Source of the DNA: Cocos nucifera
Taxonomy: Eukaryota; Streptophyta; Magnoliopsida; Arecales; Arecaceae
Direction: 5' to 3'
DNA: 64,000 nucleotides
NCBI GenBank assembly: GCA_006176705.1
Contig: QRFJ01000495.1
Coordinates: 496,001 to 560,000 of the forward strand
Shown here: piece after piece, positions 59,765 through 64,000 of the stretch
Layout of the letters: the number at the start of each line of letters is the position of its first letter
How positions within the stretch are numbered: the first letter of the stretch is position 1
Made by a program: the position numbers and the translations under genes
Notes under the pieces: model-generated
Database searches by the model: none
Seen by the model: only the letters and a program-made list of their open reading frames with translations
What the model was told of the DNA's origin: nothing

Positions 59765-60400
59765 CATAGAAATAAGAGACTACGAATAATTTATATTAAA
59801 AATAGAGATTTCCAATTGAAAATAGAGTCCAAATCATGATTCAGGGTAAAGCTAAATTGTTCCAATAGGTAGTCACATTTAAATATCCAAGATGGATTTG
59901 TTTCTTAACTCTGGGTCAGTTCCAAGAGCAAGGAATTTAGTTTCGAAGACTATAACGTTTTTTTTTTTATTGTTGGAGATTAATTCGATGCTGTCAAAAG
60001 AACACATTTAACTGACCATTCTTATGCATCGAGAAAAATTTGACCATTCTATCACTGGTCGAGTCCAGTCAAGTTTCTCCAATTATACGTCAAGATATCT
60101 AGCCAATTCAAAGTAGCCCTGTATGCTTCTGACCCCAATGTTCCGTATGCTCATGCGAGGAAGATCAGAAGTTCTATTTTTATCAAAATTATACTTCGCT
60201 TAAAAATGAGACTAGGTCTTCCAAGATTTTTTTTTTTTTTTTTTTTATAATTTTTAAATAGAACGAGGCATGGATTCTCGTCCCGTTAGCATGAAAAGTG
60301 CCAAGTATCCTTCTTTGCTCAACTCTGACTTAACTTTTGCTATAGCTAACGTAATATAAATTTTATAATTGACTCTTAAGGAGACGAAGGGTACGCACTT
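59765..60400 (+). repeat. Block B, right copy
   Basis: Aligns with 13125-13789 plus 57868-58230. It lacks the MITE and G2, so it shows what the site looked like before those insertions. Confidence 0.78.
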
Positions 60401-62464
60401 ATTATCTATGATTTCCTTGGTTGTCTATAATGATGGCTACTGGCCAAGTTTGAGCTGGATTTGGCCATGTTTGTAACAAAATTTGAAATATATGAGCCAG
60501 ACCCGAACTCAAATTTATACTCAATTTATATCTATATACCCATATCTGATGGTAGATTTAAAAATAATCAGTACCAAATCAGGAATTACAAAATATTTAT
60601 TAAGGCTATCGTGTCCTACTTCTAGATTATTTTTATAGAAATGCACTCAAAATATTATCTCATGAATAATGAGCATCACTAACATCATGTAGAAGAAACC
60701 TGGTAATAGAGGTGTAGGAGCATAGTTTTGGCAGCTTAACTAAGGCTTTTCTTGTCAAAATGTATATATTCAAATGTATATACAAAGCTAGATTTCTGGT
60801 TTTAGGAATGGATAAGCATAACTCAAACTTGATCCACTAATATCTGAAGTTGAAATTTGCGATTAAGCTGGACTCGGTAAGTTATTTGTCCCATATTTTG
60901 GATCATAATAAAAAAAATTTGGATTAAGTTCTTGTTGTATTAGCAAAATATGGGCTCCCCATTACCTCCGCTACCACTATCAAACACTCTAAATTGTATC
61001 AAAGTTGATAGATTAATTAATGGATAGTTACAGGATAATTCTATAATAAAACTAGTGTGCGACATGTGTAATGCACATATACTCAATTTATTTGCTGTTG
61101 CACTTCTTTATCTCTAACCTCACAAACCCTCGTGAACACTGCTTGGATGGGGTGGAGAGATTGGAAAGAGCTCAAAGGCCTAACAAGTCAAAAAGGACAA
61201 AAAAAGAATGCCAGCTTGGCGATGAAGTCTCTTGCTGATTATATCATTGGTAACTTGGACTACAATCTCATCTTCACCAAGATTTGGAAGATTAAAGCAT
61301 CTCAGAAGACTAGAAAATGAGGGACAAAAAGAAAAAACAATCAAAACATATTCATGAGAGATACTCGACTGACAACCTCTAAGGATCTGACATCCTTAGC
61401 CTTGGTGAATAGGGCTAAAAACAGATTCGATACGGATCCATTGTCACTATATATTAATATTATATCCATTTTTATTCAACAAATTCTGCTATGAATATGT
61501 ATATTAATCAGATAAAAGAATTTGTATCCATATTTATTTTAAATAGATACATGTACAAATCAAATATTGAAAGTACAAATATAAATAGGGCATAAGTTGA
61601 CCAATTAAATTTTATTACCAAGTCAAATATATCATTAAATGAAAGAAAAATTAAGTTAATAGCATATAAATATATACTGTCAATTAATTTCTTCAATTTG
61701 ATGAATGTTATCAAATATTATATATGATTATAAATAGAATTGGATGTTCAGATACATAGTTATCTATCCATATCCATATTTAGTTTTCTTTGATGTATGA
61801 TTACAGGTATAGATATTAAATGGATGCTCGAATTTGTCTCCATATCTAGAGAGATTTAGATGTGAAAAAAAATATCTTGATTGATACTATCTGATTAACT
61901 TTCACTCTTATTAAAGAAGGCTTCCAACCCTTTAACCAAACATATTCTCATGTACCTGATCCAATGTTGTGCAAGGGATGTGGCTAGGCCCCTACATATA
62001 ATACTAAAAATATAATAACTTTGTCATTGATTAGGGATATCTCGTGATCAAGGATGGTGGGTCGGGAAAAAGAAGCAAAAGAGAAATAGGATTCTGTCAA
62101 CAAGAAATGGGTATCATTCCTAGGCTATTCATCTGTTTCACACATGTTGAGCAATTACATGTTACCATCTACTGTAATGTATTAAGGATAGTAAGCTGAG
62201 CATAGTCTACCCACCTAGGCTCCAAAGCATTGAAATAATTAATATAGGATTAGTCAAAAAATAGACTCCTTTTGCAAATAATATTTTATAGTATATAATG
62301 ATAATATATATAATATTAAATATATATACTAATAAAATATAGAATTATATGGATTAGGAAGCCAAACCTGCATTTTTTCATGAAGTTCAACATTCTTGTA
62401 CTTCCATTAAAATAATATCCAAGCAGCATCCGACATTTTTCGTCAACAATATTTTATTCAAATT
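60401..62464. other. AT-rich non-coding DNA, nothing recognised
   Basis: Very AT-rich. A short frame at 61132-61320 (GWRDWKELKGL) has no known domain. About 61430-61850 contains variants of GATATGGATACAAATAT-like words that look like a degraded simple repeat. Confidence 0.4.
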
Positions 62465-63220
62465 AAAAAAATAAAATTCATCTAGTTAAACCTAGTATAA
62501 TCAAAATTATTTGATTTAATATTTTCTTATCCTACTACACCAAAAATCATATCTGCATGTTTTGGTGTCCAAGAACAACAACTAGATGTAAGGATTAGGA
62601 ATTTGGAATAAAATCATAAAATTCATCAAAAATTTGGAGAGTTTGTATAATGATGAATTCGAAAATAATACAATTAGTAAAATATAAATTTTCTAAAATA
62701 TTTTTTATTTATTTACTCAAAATAAGTAAATGAGAGGCAAAAATAACAAAGATGGCAAAAAAAAGAAAAAAAGAAAAAATCCACAAGCAATGTTATATTG
62801 CATCATTAATTTGTAATACATAAAAATTTCTGAAATTAGTTATCAAGAGTTCCCAAAAATGATAAATTCATGTATAATTCAGTAATTTGAAAATCCGAGA
62901 ATAATCCTAGAATTTTCAATAATTCAAGGAATATTATAACAATGTTCCAACCTAAACCTTAGACTCCTCCAAGCAAACAAGTGATGCAAGCACTCAACTA
63001 TATTAACCACCCAGAGTCATTCTTTCATATCAAATTTCCATGGTAGAGTAGGGGAGAGATGGCTTCTTCAAGTTGTTCCCACTAGTAGAAGTAACATTAG
63101 AATCACATAGGATTCTCATGCAAAAGAGATACAAAGGAAAGCGGGTGATTTACCTATTGCCAACATGATTTAAATCCGCAGGTTAGGAAACTGGAACCGT
63201 TAATATATAGTCTTTATTTT
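62465..63220 (+). repeat. Block A, right copy
   Basis: Second copy of 10640-11450, ending just before the LTR at 63256. Confidence 0.75.
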
Positions 63221-63255
63221 GGAGAAAGATCCCCGGATTGATCTGAAATGACGGC

Positions 63256-64000
63256 TGTTGGGGATAAATCCCGCTCCTGCCGAAGTCCGGCACGACGCTC
63301 AGCATAATGCAACCAGTAGCCGCAGAAGAGCTTCAGCGCACTGGTCTAGCCGAACTTCTTCAGCCGGTCGAACTGCCAAGTGGCTGAACTCCCAGCGGCC
63401 GAGCTTCTTCCAGCAGGCCGAACTGGTCAGCTCCCGAGCTTCCCCCGGACTCCCAGCGTCGAGACCGAACTTCCTCAGCGGCCGAACTCCTTCGGACCGA
63501 CTCCAAGCGGCCGAGCTTCAATGAAGTCCTCTCAGCGGCCGAACTCCTTCGGACCGACTCCAAGCGGCCGAACTCCTTCGGACCGACTCCAAGCGGCCGA
63601 GCTTCAATGAAGTTCTCTCTCAGCGGTCGAACTCCTTCGGACCGACTCCAAGCGGCCGAACTCCTTCGGACCGACTCCAAGCGGCCGAGCTTCAATGAAG
63701 TCCTCTCAGCGGCCGAACTCCTCAGCGGACGGGCTTTAGCGGAATCCCCCAAGCGGTCGTCACTTAGGAGCCCGAACTCCTCAGCAGTCGTTACTCGGCC
63801 GAACTCCTCAGCGGTCGCCCTCATCGAACTTCGGCCGACCGAGCACCTACCGAACTCTCAAGTGTCCCAGCCTTAGCCGAAGCCCAACAGCCGGCCGAAC
63901 CCCAAACGGCCGAGCTTCGGATTCTCAGCAGCTGAACTCTTCAGCGGACGAGCCTTAGCTGCATATCTCCAGTCAAACGCCTATGGGAGCCAAACTCCCT
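63256..64000 (+). repeat. G4: LTR of a G1-like gypsy element, running off the edge
   Basis: Starts TGTTGGGGATAAATCCCGCTCC, matching the G1 LTR, and continues with CAACCAGTAGCC as in G1. No polypurine tract precedes it, so it is a 5' LTR or a solo LTR. The sequence between 63470 and 63720 is a GC-rich tandem repeat. Confidence 0.78.
63470..63725 (+). repeat. Composite repeats inside the G4 LTR
   Basis: CCGAACTCCTTCGGACCGAC recurs at about 63482, 63538, 63567, 63626 and 63656. Single and double forms alternate with GAGCTTCAATGAAGT, a short palindrome (CTTCA/TGAAG). The basic step is about 29 bp. Confidence 0.82.

Overview
This window is nuclear DNA of a flowering plant, very probably a monocot. 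A palm such as oil palm or date palm fits the retrotransposon style and the AT-rich unique DNA, but the species is an inference. Gene density is very low. The only host gene I can support is the 5' end of a receptor-like cytoplasmic kinase at the left edge (bases 1-337, minus strand). It has two exons whose splice phase matches exactly. Almost everything else is transposon DNA.

Layout. (a) 1-1394: kinase 5' end and its upstream DNA. (b) 1395-1885: a non-autonomous hAT-type element with terminal inverted repeats and a near-perfect 8-bp target duplication. (c) 1981-7307: 'G1', a 5'-truncated, internally deleted Ty3/gypsy element of the Tat type. It has a repeat-expanded gag, a scar where almost all of pol is gone, roughly sixty hairpin-like minisatellite units, and a 3' LTR. 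(d) 7308-13789: AT-rich single-copy DNA with two blocks (A and B) that recur at the right end of the window. (e) 13790-57867: a second small element (MITE) split by 'G2', a Tat-type gypsy element at 14030-57694. (f) 57868-63220: unique DNA with second copies of blocks B and A. (g) 63256-64000: the LTR of another G1-like element running off the right edge.

G2 has a complex history that can be read from the sequence. It inserted into the MITE. A segment from inside its 5' LTR to inside RNase H was then inverted, so gag, protease, RT and part of RNase H now lie on the minus strand while the rest of RNase H and integrase lie on the plus strand. About 9-10 kb of the inverted form was then duplicated in tandem (27679-47588 and 47589 to about 57600). 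Two Ty1/copia elements of one family, each about 10.5 kb with 2.3-kb LTRs, inserted in opposite orientations (17180-27629 minus, target duplication ATTTC; 31677-42212 plus, target duplication CATCC). The second copia insertion is later than the tandem duplication because copy II lacks it.

The most interesting parts are three features shared by the Tat elements. One is a spliced antisense gene (aORF-1) between integrase and the 3' LTR, with two short introns at the same places in both copies. The second is an additional antisense coiled-coil reading frame (aORF-2). The third is a hairpin just after integrase whose stem shows a compensatory change between the otherwise diverged G1 and G2 subfamilies, and which has been amplified into a roughly 115-bp tandem array in G2. 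All retroelement genes here carry stops or frameshifts and look inactive.
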